A stretch of DNA of 64,000 nucleotides, from positions 736,001 through 800,000 of the forward strand of contig NZ_CP029151.1 of NCBI RefSeq assembly GCF_003095655.1. The letters run 5' to 3'. Shown here piece by piece: positions 25,749 through 34,856 of this stretch (positions are counted from its first letter, which is position 1; the number at the start of each line of letters is the position of its first letter). The position numbers and the translations under genes are program-made. The notes beneath the pieces were generated by a model. That model was not told the origin of the DNA, made no database searches, and was given only the letters and a program-made list of their open reading frames with translations. This DNA comes from Dokdonia sp. Dokd-P16. GTDB taxonomy: Bacteria; Bacteroidota; Bacteroidia; Flavobacteriales; Flavobacteriaceae.

Positions 25749-25785
25749 AAACGTTCAAAAAAAGGAAATCCTTTAGGAACCAACA
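25749..25785 (+). repeat. Conserved leader element, copy 1
   Basis: AAAGGAAATCCTTT with neighbouring AACG(T/C)TCAAAAAAAGG and TTAGGAA is repeated almost exactly at 26741-26777, upstream of the lipoprotein gene. The core AAAGGA-AA-TCCTTT is a 14-bp inverted repeat. Both copies precede a secreted-protein gene by about 60-75 bases, so they may be shared regulatory or leader RNA elements left by a duplication. Confidence 0.55.
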
Positions 25786-25842
25786 TAATAAACACCTAGT
25801 TTGGCGGTTATTACGAACAAAGCAAATAAAACCTGAATTAAC

Positions 25843-26688
25843 TTGATAAACAAGTCTCGATTTACAAAAGTCTTAATAGCTATTCTTCTCATTTTTGTAA
25901 CAAAACAACAGATCTACGCTCAAAGCAGTAAAAATAAATTTCCAGAGTTTGCTAGTTATAAAACTTGGGGACTCACCTTTAATCCCGTATTAAACAGAGC
26001 CCCTAACTACACTAGAACATTAGGAAACATCGATATTAAAGGAAATAGCATTCCTGGAGTAAATTTTGGTTTTAATAAAGTAATTCAACCAGAAAGAGAG
26101 CTTTCATTTAGATATGGTGTACATCTTAATTTACTACCTATAGAAAGTTCTCAATTTAGACTACCAGATGGGAATATACCAGGATTTACAAATTTTGAAT
26201 TTAACGAGCGCACTTTAGGTCAACTCATAATTTCAGTGCCACTTGAAATGGAACTGAAAAAGCAGATGGGATCTAGAATCTATTTTTCTGCTAGAATTGG
26301 CGTAAACTTAACCTTATTACGGGAAGGTTCGGTAGAAGGAACAGTAAGCGCTTTTGTAGAAGATCTAAACGAGAGAAGAGAGATTTTTGGAATAAGAGGG
26401 CAAACACGTAAATTTCCTATTTATCCAAATTTAAAGATTAGTCCTGGTTTTTATTATATAACTAAACCTATTTTATATCAAGTGTCTATCATTTACCAGA
26501 AGGCAATACCCAATTATTTTACTGGAGAATATCTTTTTGACAACCTAGATATATCTGAACGCATAGAAGGAACTTATACTCTAAGTGGTGATCAACTAGG
26601 TATTGGTATTACTCTATTTCTAAGAAAAAGCAAAAAAAAACTTAAGAAGCTTGAAGAGAAGGCTGTCAAGAATGTTTACATTAATTAA
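25843..26688 (+). CDS. Secreted outer-membrane-type protein, paralogue 1
   Basis: 281 codons from TTG (no nearby ATG in frame). Signal peptide up to QIYAQ, then a mostly beta-structured part: FRYGVHLNLLP, ISVPLEMELKKQMGSRIYFSARIGV, YPNLKISPGFYY, YQKAIPNYFTGEYLFDNLDIS. This looks like a small beta-barrel of the PorT-like kind. About half the residues are shared with the paralogue at 27939, including an identical end KNVYIN. Function unknown. The lysine-rich stretch before the end is unusual for a barrel. Confidence 0.7.
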   Translation: MINKSRFTKVLIAILLIFVTKQQIYAQSSKNKFPEFASYKTWGLTFNPVLNRAPNYTRTLGNIDIKGNSIPGVNFGFNKVIQPERELSFRYGVHLNLLPIESSQFRLPDGNIPGFTNFEFNERTLGQLIISVPLEMELKKQMGSRIYFSARIGVNLTLLREGSVEGTVSAFVEDLNERREIFGIRGQTRKFPIYPNLKISPGFYYITKPILYQVSIIYQKAIPNYFTGEYLFDNLDISERIEGTYTLSGDQLGIGITLFLRKSKKKLKKLEEKAVKNVYIN

Positions 26689-26735
26689 TTGCTTTTTATG
26701 TTAATCATAAGGAACTGATAATAGCACGTTTTGGT
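26670..26735 (+). repeat. Duplicated 3' flank, copy 1
   Basis: Gene end and downstream stretch (AATGTTTACATTAATTAATT ... GATAATAGCACGTTTT), repeated at 28733-28796 with few changes. In this copy CACGTTTT is followed by GGTAAAA; in the other it runs into a palindrome copy. Confidence 0.75.
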
Positions 26736-26740
26736 AAAAA

Positions 26741-26777
26741 AACGCTCAAAAAAAGGAAATCCTTTAGGAATGGGAAT
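26741..26777 (+). repeat. Conserved leader element, copy 2
   Basis: Near-identical to 25749-25785 (see there), upstream of the lipoprotein gene. Confidence 0.55.
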
Positions 26778-26838
26778 ACTAAACCACTAGTTTAGCGCTT
26801 GGTACCAATCTAATTTTATAATTCTAAAACAAAAACGA

Positions 26839-27912
26839 ATGAAATTTACAAGCAATTACTTGCAATTACTTGCAATTACAATGATAACCACTTTCGCTAT
26901 CACTTCATGTAGCAAAGAGGAAATAGAATTAACAAATGAATCCCAGTCAATCGATGCTACATTTTTTATGAATCAAGTTCCAGAAACAAATGTTATTTCG
27001 TTTAATTTACCTTCTAATGGTAGATCCCAAGCTGGAAATGCAACTATGCTATCTTTTAATACTATAGAAGACTTTGTAAAAGCGAGCGAACTACTTGAAA
27101 ATGCTATTGAAACACACGAAGATAAATTTGTAGCAAAATATGATTATTTGACGGATGACGAACTTGATGATATGGAAGAAAGCACCCAATTTGATAGTAG
27201 AGCGCCTCTACGCCAATTCCAACAAACAAGAAGTTTTTCTAATTCTTTATTTACTGACTTTGAGACAAAAGAAGCTTTATGGCTAGGAAAATCTGATCTG
27301 GATGATCGCCAAGATCCTTCTTTGGACAATTTATTTGAAGAAGAAGAGATGGTGCTACTTAACCAAGATCAAGAAGTGATGATAGAGGGCAAAGTCTTTA
27401 ATTTTGGAAGACCCTTATTAAACTATGAAATTATCGGAAATTTCGAGGAATCAATATTAAAAGTACGAAATGATCAAGATGTTTCAAATGATCCAAATAT
27501 AATTACTACTTCTAAAGCATCTTCTTCTTGTACTTCTTGGAGGAGTAGAAATGATAAGATAGATTTTGGTAGCGGCAATAACAGAAGAGTTAAAAGAACT
27601 GTAACTTTGAGAAGCTTACCTTGGTTTACGAAATCTAAAGCAAAAATAGAATCATTTAAAAAAAGAAAAAATAGATGGAGAAGATCTAGAATTAGACTAG
27701 GTGTGGGAGTGCAAACTCGTCTTACTAAAAATGAATGTGGAAGTAATCCTACTCACAGCGGTTATGTATCAAAATCACGTAAAAGAAGAAAAACTAGAAA
27801 GAAAATTTTAACAGATCATCCAGGAGCAGTATTAAAAGCACAAAATGGCGTTGGGGTTATAGGTGATTATTATTACTCAGGCAATACAAGCTCAAAAGCA
27901 TTATCGTGGTAA
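26839..27912 (+). CDS. Lipoprotein of unknown function with a strongly basic C-terminal half
   Basis: 357 residues. Lipobox ITSC at about residues 21-24. Residues 25-210 are acidic (DDELDDMEES, LDNLFEEEEM), whereas 235-330 are very rich in Arg and Lys (SFKKRKNRWRRSRIRLGVG, SKSRKRRKTRKK) with Cys residues in SSSCTSW and NECGSN. The signal peptide is encoded by a 10-bp tandem repeat (26852-26879). It lies between two paralogous secreted proteins; 26 bases separate it from the next likely start. I recognise no family. An envelope-stress or contact role is speculation. Confidence 0.7.
   Translation: MKFTSNYLQLLAITMITTFAITSCSKEEIELTNESQSIDATFFMNQVPETNVISFNLPSNGRSQAGNATMLSFNTIEDFVKASELLENAIETHEDKFVAKYDYLTDDELDDMEESTQFDSRAPLRQFQQTRSFSNSLFTDFETKEALWLGKSDLDDRQDPSLDNLFEEEEMVLLNQDQEVMIEGKVFNFGRPLLNYEIIGNFEESILKVRNDQDVSNDPNIITTSKASSSCTSWRSRNDKIDFGSGNNRRVKRTVTLRSLPWFTKSKAKIESFKKRKNRWRRSRIRLGVGVQTRLTKNECGSNPTHSGYVSKSRKRRKTRKKILTDHPGAVLKAQNGVGVIGDYYYSGNTSSKALSW
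26852..26879 (+). repeat. Tandem decanucleotide repeat inside a signal peptide
   Basis: GCAATTACTT repeated nearly three times. Gain or loss of one unit would change the reading frame of the lipoprotein gene, so it could be a phase-variable site. Confidence 0.6.
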
Positions 27913-27938
27913 TTAAAATATTAAACAAAATAGGAAGG

Positions 27939-28751
27939 GTGAGAACTAAAATGCTCATCCTTTTCTTTATCACAAGTTCCTTATTATGTTATAGTCAAGA
28001 GTATCCAGAGTTTTTAGAGTATAAAAAAATGGGATATAGCATTGCTCCAGTAACAACAAGACCTGCTCAGTTTAATCCCACAATAGGAGATATAAAAGTT
28101 ACAGGCAGTTGGACACCGTCTCTAAGTTTCGGATTAAATTGGACTGCCCACGCTGACCGCGAAGTAAGCTTCAGATATGGCTTACACTTTAACATCTTAC
28201 CCATTTATGATTTTAAATACGAACTTCCAGATGGAGATTTACCCAACTCTACAAACTTTTTTTCTAATGATAGGAATTGGGGACCTCTTTACATTTCTGT
28301 TCCATTGCAGGTAGAACTAAAAAAACAATTAGGACCTCGTCTGTACGCCTCGGCGATGGGAGGAGTAAATATCGCCTGGATACCAGAGGGTAGCGTTGAA
28401 GTTGGAGCTAGTGTCTTAGTAGAAGAACTTAATGAAGTTCGAGAATTTTTTGAACTCCGCTCTCAAACAAGAGAATTTCCGCTATATCCTAACTTGAGAC
28501 TCTCTTTAGGATTATATTTTATGTGGGATAAATTATTACTACAAACTAATGTAGTTTACCAAAAATCTATCCCAAATTATTTTACTGGAGAATATCTATT
28601 CGATAATTTAGAAATCTCAGATCGTACAGAAGGAACGTATTCTTACAGGGGAGACTATATTGGTCTTGAGTTTGTTTTCTTTTTAAAAAAGAGAAAACAA
28701 CGAAAAACTAAGAAAAAAGAAAAAACGCTAAAGAATGTTTACATTAATTAA
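27939..28751 (+). CDS. Secreted outer-membrane-type protein, paralogue 2
   Basis: I chose GTG 27939 (VRTKMLILFFITSSLLCYSQE), which gives a basic start to the signal peptide; an upstream GTG at 27906 overlaps the previous stop and is also open. The mature protein parallels paralogue 1 closely: FRYGLHFNILP, YISVPLQVELKKQLGPRLYASAMGGV, YPNLRLSLGLYF, YQKSIPNYFTGEYLFDNLEIS and the identical end KNVYIN. Thus the two genes arose by duplication, together with their 3' flanks. Probable beta-barrel of unknown role. Confidence 0.7.
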   Translation: MRTKMLILFFITSSLLCYSQEYPEFLEYKKMGYSIAPVTTRPAQFNPTIGDIKVTGSWTPSLSFGLNWTAHADREVSFRYGLHFNILPIYDFKYELPDGDLPNSTNFFSNDRNWGPLYISVPLQVELKKQLGPRLYASAMGGVNIAWIPEGSVEVGASVLVEELNEVREFFELRSQTREFPLYPNLRLSLGLYFMWDKLLLQTNVVYQKSIPNYFTGEYLFDNLEISDRTEGTYSYRGDYIGLEFVFFLKKRKQRKTKKKEKTLKNVYIN

Positions 28752-28796
28752 TTGCTTTTTATTTTAGCCATAAGAAACTGATAATAGCACGTTTTC
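28733..28796 (+). repeat. Duplicated 3' flank, copy 2
   Basis: See 26670-26735. Here the flank ends in the palindrome at 28790-28805, so the two copies show a site with and without the element. Confidence 0.75.
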
Positions 28797-28814
28797 GCGA
28801 AAGCGGGCTATTAT
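28781..28814. terminator. Hairpin between convergent genes, containing palindrome copy 6 (15/16)
   Basis: ATAATAGC (28781-28788) pairs with GCTATTAT (28807-28814) around the palindrome CGTTTTCGCGAAAGCG (28790-28805). In RNA the changed base still forms a G-U pair, and only one A-G mismatch breaks the stem. Its position between the two stop codons suits a bidirectional transcription end, though no T-run follows. Confidence 0.6.
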
Positions 28815-29584
28815 TACACTCCTATCTGAGCAATCATATCATCATCTTCTGTAAAACCAACCACCTCTTTATATATTAGGTATACTGGCAAATAAACAAC
28901 AGAAATAGTTGCATACACTCCTATAAAACAAGCGATAAATCCCACAATCATAGCTAGAATGCCAATAACGAGACACGTTCCAAAAGTGATTCCCCACTTT
29001 CTATTCCCTAGTGCAAAAGCTGCTTTGTAAATATCATTTACAGACCAGTCCGGATTAAAAGCAAATATCACAATGGCAAATTGTAACGGCACCAACACAT
29101 AAAACAATGGAATTATAAAAATCAAAGCGGCTAGTACGGCAATACCCACCTGCATCATTGAAAGCACTAACACCTTCTTGAGATACTTTTTCTTGATAAA
29201 CATCCCAAAACCTACCCCACGATCTCCACTTCGGTTGCGGTCTTTCATGCGTATGATTCTGTAAAAAGCTGCCTGAAGTGTAAAGTTGACTACAGACATA
29301 ACCACTAGAATCACTAAGTACATCACCATCATAAGAATTAAAGCAATCACACCTACCTCATCATCATTATAGGAGACATCGCCATATTCTATAAATGCAC
29401 CACCTAAGCTCATAGGCAACATGACCGCCATAGACACTCCCCAAGAAACAGCAATCGTTAACACTTGCATAAGTAAGCCCTGCAGCCATACTTTTTGAAA
29501 CAAATCAATCGACCGGCCAAACAATTCTCCAAAATCAATATGTGGCGCTTGTTTGATTTTGACAAGCATATCTGATAACATCAT
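28814..29584 (-). CDS. Multi-pass membrane protein, unknown (256 aa)
   Basis: About six membrane segments (35-65, 85-110, 150-178, 205-240) with a short cytoplasmic N-terminus (FGELFGRSIDLFQKVW) resembling membrane proteins of the glycerophosphodiester phosphodiesterase-membrane-domain/DUF975 type. DWSVNDIYKAAFALGNRKWG before the last helices is the most conserved-looking part. No partner gene is evident: it is followed by the LpxR-type gene upstream on the same strand with 52 bases between. Function unknown. Confidence 0.65.
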   Translation of the reverse strand: MMLSDMLVKIKQAPHIDFGELFGRSIDLFQKVWLQGLLMQVLTIAVSWGVSMAVMLPMSLGGAFIEYGDVSYNDDEVGVIALILMMVMYLVILVVMSVVNFTLQAAFYRIIRMKDRNRSGDRGVGFGMFIKKKYLKKVLVLSMMQVGIAVLAALIFIIPLFYVLVPLQFAIVIFAFNPDWSVNDIYKAAFALGNRKWGITFGTCLVIGILAMIVGFIACFIGVYATISVVYLPVYLIYKEVVGFTEDDDMIAQIGV

Positions 29585-29636
29585 TTCTTATTTTTTAAAA
29601 ACAGATGTAAAAATATAAGATTATATCTCAGTCTAA

Positions 29637-30569
29637 TTAAAATCTCCGAGCAAATTGCAAGGCAACATACTGACTTCTACCCTCTCGATTTGTCTCTCTT
29701 GTTCTAAAATTGTAAACGATACTGTATAGATTATTTTCTCCACGGTATGTAATACCAGATTTAAAAGATAATATGGTTGAAACTATAGGTAATGTAAAAG
29801 GTGAGTAATCTCCAAAGGGATGACCTTCTATAAGTGCGTTGAGGAATACATATTCTGCTCCTACTCCCGCAAAGCCATAGAACTCATGCTTACCTCCCAA
29901 TCTCCCAAAAGCCGAAGAGCTAGCCACCACATCACGATTACCTATATAAAGTAGTGCTTCTTGTCTTGCAAAAACTCTCCGTGTACCTAGCGCTACCGTA
30001 GACTGAAGTGCAACGTTTTTAAATAAATTAGATTTTTCTAACTGATAGTCTTTAACAAAAGTTCCAAAGCTATTAAAGTGTACACTATTACCTATCTCAC
30101 CTTCCCAAACAGGTATAAATTCATTGATAAGTTCATGATAGCCAACTTGTATATCGCCTGCCTTAGATTGCTCTCCCGCAAGTCCTAGCTCTGTGTCAAT
30201 TTTAAAAAGCACATCTTCTTGCGCTTTTGATACGGAACCTTTAACAAAGAGATAGCCCGCATAGGGGCGTTCAAAAAAATCAAAATTAGTTTCAAAGAGT
30301 TCTCTAGGCGTGTAGGTTTCTTGACCTAATGTAACATCTAACTGCAACGGATAATCATGCTTTTTGAAAATAAAGTCTCCCTGTAATTGCCTACTATAAC
30401 TTAAGAATGTTCCTGCTGTATAATAACGATCTATAGCAAAGACAAAGTCGTTATCATGCTGTATAGCGATTTGCTGTAACAATCGTGGTGTTTTCGTCCC
30501 CTCAACGGATTGAGAATAACCAGTCTGAATAACTAGTAATAGTAGTAAGATAAATAGTTTATGTAGCAA
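29637..30569 (-). CDS. LpxR-family (DUF2219) outer-membrane protein
   Basis: 310 residues with a signal peptide (LLLLLVIQTGYSQ). It has the family signature HDNDFVFAIDRYYTAGTFLSYSRQ near the start, RPYAGYLFVKG, and QVGYHELIN where Gln and His are four residues apart, as the Gln/His pair of LpxR (lipid A 3'-O-deacylase). The end FRTRETNREGRSQYVALQFARRF closes the barrel. It would trim lipid A at the cell surface, if the activity is conserved. Single gene, divergent from miaB. Confidence 0.8.
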   Translation of the reverse strand: MLHKLFILLLLLVIQTGYSQSVEGTKTPRLLQQIAIQHDNDFVFAIDRYYTAGTFLSYSRQLQGDFIFKKHDYPLQLDVTLGQETYTPRELFETNFDFFERPYAGYLFVKGSVSKAQEDVLFKIDTELGLAGEQSKAGDIQVGYHELINEFIPVWEGEIGNSVHFNSFGTFVKDYQLEKSNLFKNVALQSTVALGTRRVFARQEALLYIGNRDVVASSSAFGRLGGKHEFYGFAGVGAEYVFLNALIEGHPFGDYSPFTLPIVSTILSFKSGITYRGENNLYSIVYNFRTRETNREGRSQYVALQFARRF

Positions 30570-30628
30570 TCTTCAGGTTTTATAAAAGCAAATAACGAGA
30601 ATTTTATGTAATTCTTGGTATCTGCCAC

Positions 30629-30660
30629 TTTGTCACAACTCTACATTAGACGTATCTTTG
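30629..30660 (+). promoter_or_regulatory. Promoter of miaB
   Basis: TTTG (30629-30632), 20 bases, TATCTTTG (30653-30660). This is one of the best -33/-7 pairs in the window; the start codon is 37 bases downstream. Confidence 0.6.
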
Positions 30661-30696
30661 CATAATCCTTGACAAAGATTTTGGACGAATAAGCAG

Positions 30697-32148
30697 ATGG
30701 AAAAAATAATAGAAGAACACAAACAAGGGGAAGCGCTTACACTAGAGCGCAAACTTGAGAATACAAAAAAACTTTTTATAGAAAGTTACGGTTGCCAGAT
30801 GAACTTTGCAGATAGCGAGGTGGTGGCTTCCATTCTTGCAAATGAAGGGTATAATACTACTCAAATTCTTGAAGAAGCAGATCTTGTGCTAGTAAACACT
30901 TGTTCTATACGCGAGAAGGCAGAGGTAACTGTGCGTAAACGTTTAGAAAAATATCAAGCTGTAAAGCGCAAGCAAAATCCTAATATGAAAGTAGGAGTAC
31001 TAGGCTGTATGGCAGAGCGTCTTAAAAGCAAATTTCTTGAAGAAGAAAAAATAGTAGACCTCGTAGTAGGTCCAGATGCTTACAAAGACATTCCTAACTT
31101 ACTTAGCGAGGTAGAAGAAGGTAGAAATGCAGTAAACGTAATCTTATCTAAAGAAGAAACTTACGGAGATATCTCACCAGTACGTTTATTAACTAATGGT
31201 GTTACTGCTTTTGTATCAATCACTCGTGGTTGTGATAATATGTGTACGTTTTGTGTCGTTCCTTTTACAAGAGGTCGCGAGCGTAGCCGTGATCCTCAGT
31301 CTATACTTGAAGAAGTACAAGATCTTGCTGAAAAAGGTTTCAAGGAAATCACATTACTTGGCCAAAACGTAGATTCATACTTATGGTATGGCGGCGGCCT
31401 CAAGAAAGATTTTGACAAGGCTAGTGAAATGGCAAAAGCTACTGCGGTAAATTTTGCACAACTCATGGATACCGTTGCAAAAGCACAACCTAAAATGCGC
31501 ATACGTTTCTCTACCTCAAACCCTCAAGATATGACGCTTGATGTGATAGAGGTGATGGCAAAACATAAAAATGTGTGTAACTACATTCACCTGCCGGTTC
31601 AATCTGGAAGTGATAGAATTTTACAATTAATGAATCGTCAGCATACGGTTGCAGAGTACAAAACACTCATTGATAATATCAAAAATCTAATCCCTCATAT
31701 TGGGATTAGTCAAGATATGATTACTGGTTTCCCTACAGAAACCGAAGAGGATCATCAAGGAACACTTGACCTTATCAACTATGTAAAGTATGATTTTGGT
31801 TTTATGTTTTACTATTCTGAGCGACCAGGTACTATGGCAGAGCGTAAGATGGAAGATGACATCCCACTAGCGATAAAAAAGAGACGTTTACAAGATGTGA
31901 TTGACTTACAAAGAGCAATTTCTAGAGACAATCTACTTCGATATCAAGATCAAACGGTAGAGATTCTTATAGAAAAGGAGTCAAAAAAGAATAAAGATGA
32001 GTGGAGCGGTCGTAATGATCAGAATGTCGTTGCCGTTTTCCCTAAAGGAGATTATAAAGTAGGAGACTTCGTTAATGTAAAAATTAATGAATGTACGACA
32101 GGGACACTTATAGGTGAGGCAACAGGCTATGCAGCGTACTGGCAATAG
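30697..32148 (+). CDS. miaB: tRNA-2-methylthio-N6-dimethylallyladenosine synthase MiaB
   Basis: 483 residues. The N-terminal UPF0004 domain holds three cluster Cys (SYGCQMNF, NTCSIR, LGCMAERL); the radical-SAM triad is CDNMCTFC, followed by VVPFTRGRERSR. A TRAM domain closes the protein (about 415-480, VEILIEKESKKNKDEWSGRNDQN). It adds methylthio groups to A37 of tRNAs that read UNN codons. First gene of a plus-strand run through secG. Confidence 0.96.
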   Translation: MEKIIEEHKQGEALTLERKLENTKKLFIESYGCQMNFADSEVVASILANEGYNTTQILEEADLVLVNTCSIREKAEVTVRKRLEKYQAVKRKQNPNMKVGVLGCMAERLKSKFLEEEKIVDLVVGPDAYKDIPNLLSEVEEGRNAVNVILSKEETYGDISPVRLLTNGVTAFVSITRGCDNMCTFCVVPFTRGRERSRDPQSILEEVQDLAEKGFKEITLLGQNVDSYLWYGGGLKKDFDKASEMAKATAVNFAQLMDTVAKAQPKMRIRFSTSNPQDMTLDVIEVMAKHKNVCNYIHLPVQSGSDRILQLMNRQHTVAEYKTLIDNIKNLIPHIGISQDMITGFPTETEEDHQGTLDLINYVKYDFGFMFYYSERPGTMAERKMEDDIPLAIKKRRLQDVIDLQRAISRDNLLRYQDQTVEILIEKESKKNKDEWSGRNDQNVVAVFPKGDYKVGDFVNVKINECTTGTLIGEATGYAAYWQ

Positions 32149-32189
32149 AAACATAAAGTACTGTGCTAGCAATAATTTTTTGAGAATAA

Positions 32190-32205
32190 CGCTTTCGCGA
32201 AAGCG
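32190..32205. repeat. 16-bp palindrome, copy 7 (exact)
   Basis: Lies 41 bases behind the miaB stop and 51 bases before the sigma-54 activator. Confidence 0.95.
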
Positions 32206-32256
32206 TAACACATTTTATACTAATCAAATAGATACCCACTGTAATGGGCGTTTACT

Positions 32257-33525
32257 ATGGAAGGAATACAAACCACAAAACAACGATTTGGTATTATAGG
32301 AGATAATCCTGCACTAAATCGCGCTATCGAAAAAGCTATACAAGTGGCTCCTACAGATATTTCTGTACTAGTGACAGGAGAATCTGGAGTAGGTAAAGAG
32401 AGTGTCCCGCGCATTATTCACTCACTTTCTCATAGAAAACACAATAAATATATTGCTGTAAACTGTGGAGCAATCCCAGAGGGAACGATAGACAGTGAGC
32501 TTTTTGGACACGAGAAAGGTGCATTTACAGGTGCAACTTCTACAAGAAGCGGATACTTTGAGGAGGCAGATGGTGGAACTATATTTCTAGATGAAGTAGG
32601 AGAACTACCGCTACCTACTCAAGTACGTTTATTAAGAGTGTTAGAAAACGGAGAGTTTTTAAAAGTAGGCTCTTCAAAGACACAGAAAACAGATGTTCGT
32701 ATTGTTGCAGCTACTAATGTATCGATGTTTGAGGCTATCCAAGAAGGAAAGTTTCGTGAGGATTTATTTTATAGATTGAGCACTGTAGATATCCCGCTTC
32801 CTCCATTAAGAGAGCGCAAAGGTGACATTCACTTATTGTTTAGGAAATTTGCATCAGACTTTGCTATGAAGTATAAGATGCCCACGATACGACTGTCTGA
32901 AGAAGCAGTACAGCTTCTAGTTTCATATCGCTGGAATGGAAACATACGCCAACTACGTAACGTAGCCGAGCAAGTATCTGTACTAGAAACCAATCGAGAA
33001 GTATCGGCAGCAACTATAAGCAACTATCTTCCCGATACAGGATCTAGACTTCCTGCCATCGTAAAGTCTCAAGAAAAGTCTGACTTCTCAAACGAGCGTG
33101 AGATTCTTTACAAAGTTCTTTTTGACATGAAAGCCGACTTGAATGATCTCAAGAAGCTGACGCTTGAGTTAATGAAAAATGGCAATACCTCAGATGTACG
33201 TGAGGAGAATGAGAGCCTCATTAAAAAGATTTATGATGATGACGATGACTCTTATGAAACCGCAGAAGAAGTAATGGACGTGCTACAGATACCTCAAAAA
33301 TCACAAGCACAAGCTCCTACTCCACCTCAACCAGAACCTACTGCAGACCCATATCATTTTGCAGAAGAAATTGAGGAAGAAGAAACATTATCGCTACACG
33401 ACAAAGAGCTTGAACTTATAAAGAAATCACTAGAGCGTCATAAGGGCAAACGCAAAGTAGCCGCACAAGAACTAGGTATAAGCGAGCGCACATTATATAG
33501 AAAAATTAAACAGTTTGATTTGTAA
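32257..33525 (+). CDS. Sigma-54-dependent transcription activator without receiver domain
   Basis: 422 residues. AAA+ domain at about 8-235 with Walker [15 protein letters not shown] (the sigma-54 contact loop) and Walker [12 protein letters not shown], plus [12 protein letters not shown] variable acidic linker (270-375, rich in Asp/Glu/Pro) leads to a Fis-type helix-turn-helix at the end ([23 protein letters not shown]). No phosphorylation or ligand domain precedes the AAA+ part, so control must be by other means. Its targets are not shown here. Confidence 0.93.
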   Translation: MEGIQTTKQRFGIIGDNPALNRAIEKAIQVAPTDISVLVTGESGVGKESVPRIIHSLSHRKHNKYIAVNCGAIPEGTIDSELFGHEKGAFTGATSTRSGYFEEADGGTIFLDEVGELPLPTQVRLLRVLENGEFLKVGSSKTQKTDVRIVAATNVSMFEAIQEGKFREDLFYRLSTVDIPLPPLRERKGDIHLLFRKFASDFAMKYKMPTIRLSEEAVQLLVSYRWNGNIRQLRNVAEQVSVLETNREVSAATISNYLPDTGSRLPAIVKSQEKSDFSNEREILYKVLFDMKADLNDLKKLTLELMKNGNTSDVREENESLIKKIYDDDDDSYETAEEVMDVLQIPQKSQAQAPTPPQPEPTADPYHFAEEIEEEETLSLHDKELELIKKSLERHKGKRKVAAQELGISERTLYRKIKQFDL

Positions 33526-33593
33526 GTCATAATCATAAGAGTATTTTTAGCTCAAATAAGTTTCATCAATCATCAATCAAAAAACTTTATCAA

Positions 33594-34817
33594 ATGAACA
33601 AAACACTATTATTCTTATTTCTTTCATGTATTGGCATAAATAGCGTTGCACAAACAGAATACGTAAAGGGATATTTTATTGAAAATAACAACAATAAAAT
33701 TGAATGCTTAATTAAGGACAATGACTGGAATAATAATCCAGAAAATTTTCAATATAAATTATCTAAAGACTCCGAGTCTTTAACGGGTGATATCAGTACA
33801 GTAAAGGAGTTCATGATTTTAAACTCTTCTAAGTATGTTAGGGCTACAGTAAAAATTGATATGTCAAGTGCTAGTGCTGATTTTTTAGATAAAAGTAGAG
33901 CTCCTATTTTTGAAACAAAAACATTATTCCTAAATATTTTAGTTGAAGGAAACACTAGCTTATACTCTTACAAAAATGGAACTATAACCAGATATTTTTA
34001 TAGTAAATCTGGGGCTGAAATCAAGCAACTTGTATATAAGAAATTCTTAACTACAACTGGCAAAATCAGCACAAATACGCAATATAAACAGCAACTAAAA
34101 ACAGAGATATCGTGTCCTGAAAACGCTACAAGCAGCCCAGAGAATGTTAGTTATAACAAGAGTAGTTTAATTGGCTACTTTATTGAATACAACGAATGCA
34201 ATAATTATAGTTTTAAAAATTATAATACGGAGACAAAAGGCAAGGTCATAAACCTTTCTATAAGACCTAGAATAAACAACTCTTCCTTCTCAATTAGTAA
34301 TCCAGGCGCCACGGTTAAAAAAGCTGACTTAGGTAGTAAGACAAACTTTGGTATTGGATTAGAACTTGAATTAATCTTACCAATTAATAATAATAAATGG
34401 GCTTTCATTATTGAACCTTCATACCAAAGTTTTAAGTCTGAAATAACTCAGGAAGCTGGATCTGTATTTGGCGATGCTATTACTACATCAATTGACTATT
34501 CATCTATAGAAATACCGTTAGGTCTAAGACATTATTTCTTTCTAAATGACAAGTCTAAACTTTTTGTAAACGCGTCATTTATTGTAGATATATCTTCAGA
34601 GACGGCTGTCGAATTTAACCCTGCAAATAATTCTTCAATCGCTCCGTTAGAAGTACGGGCAGGAGGTAATATCGCTTTTGGAGTAGGCTACAAATTTAAT
34701 AACAGGTATAGTGCTGAAATTAGATATCAAACAGACAGAAATTTACTTAGCGATTTTATTGAGTGGGATTCGAATTACCAAACTACTTCCTTTATTATAG
34801 GATACACGATTTTCTAA
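33594..34817 (+). CDS. Secreted protein with C-terminal beta-barrel (407 aa)
   Basis: Signal peptide MNKTLLFLFLSCIGINSVAQ, a first half (21-190) with two similar-looking sheets, one Cys in each of IECLIKDND and ISCPENATS, and a C-terminal half (205-407) with alternating beta strands ending YQTTSFIIGYTIF, as in PorT-like barrels. It stands between the sigma-54 activator and lptE, genes that commonly follow each other in flavobacteria, so it may be an insertion; its base composition is lower in GC than its neighbours. Function unknown. Confidence 0.65.
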   Translation: MNKTLLFLFLSCIGINSVAQTEYVKGYFIENNNNKIECLIKDNDWNNNPENFQYKLSKDSESLTGDISTVKEFMILNSSKYVRATVKIDMSSASADFLDKSRAPIFETKTLFLNILVEGNTSLYSYKNGTITRYFYSKSGAEIKQLVYKKFLTTTGKISTNTQYKQQLKTEISCPENATSSPENVSYNKSSLIGYFIEYNECNNYSFKNYNTETKGKVINLSIRPRINNSSFSISNPGATVKKADLGSKTNFGIGLELELILPINNNKWAFIIEPSYQSFKSEITQEAGSVFGDAITTSIDYSSIEIPLGLRHYFFLNDKSKLFVNASFIVDISSETAVEFNPANNSSIAPLEVRAGGNIAFGVGYKFNNRYSAEIRYQTDRNLLSDFIEWDSNYQTTSFIIGYTIF

Positions 34818-34856
34818 TTTCACAAGCAATTCAATATAATTTATAGATCAAGTCAC

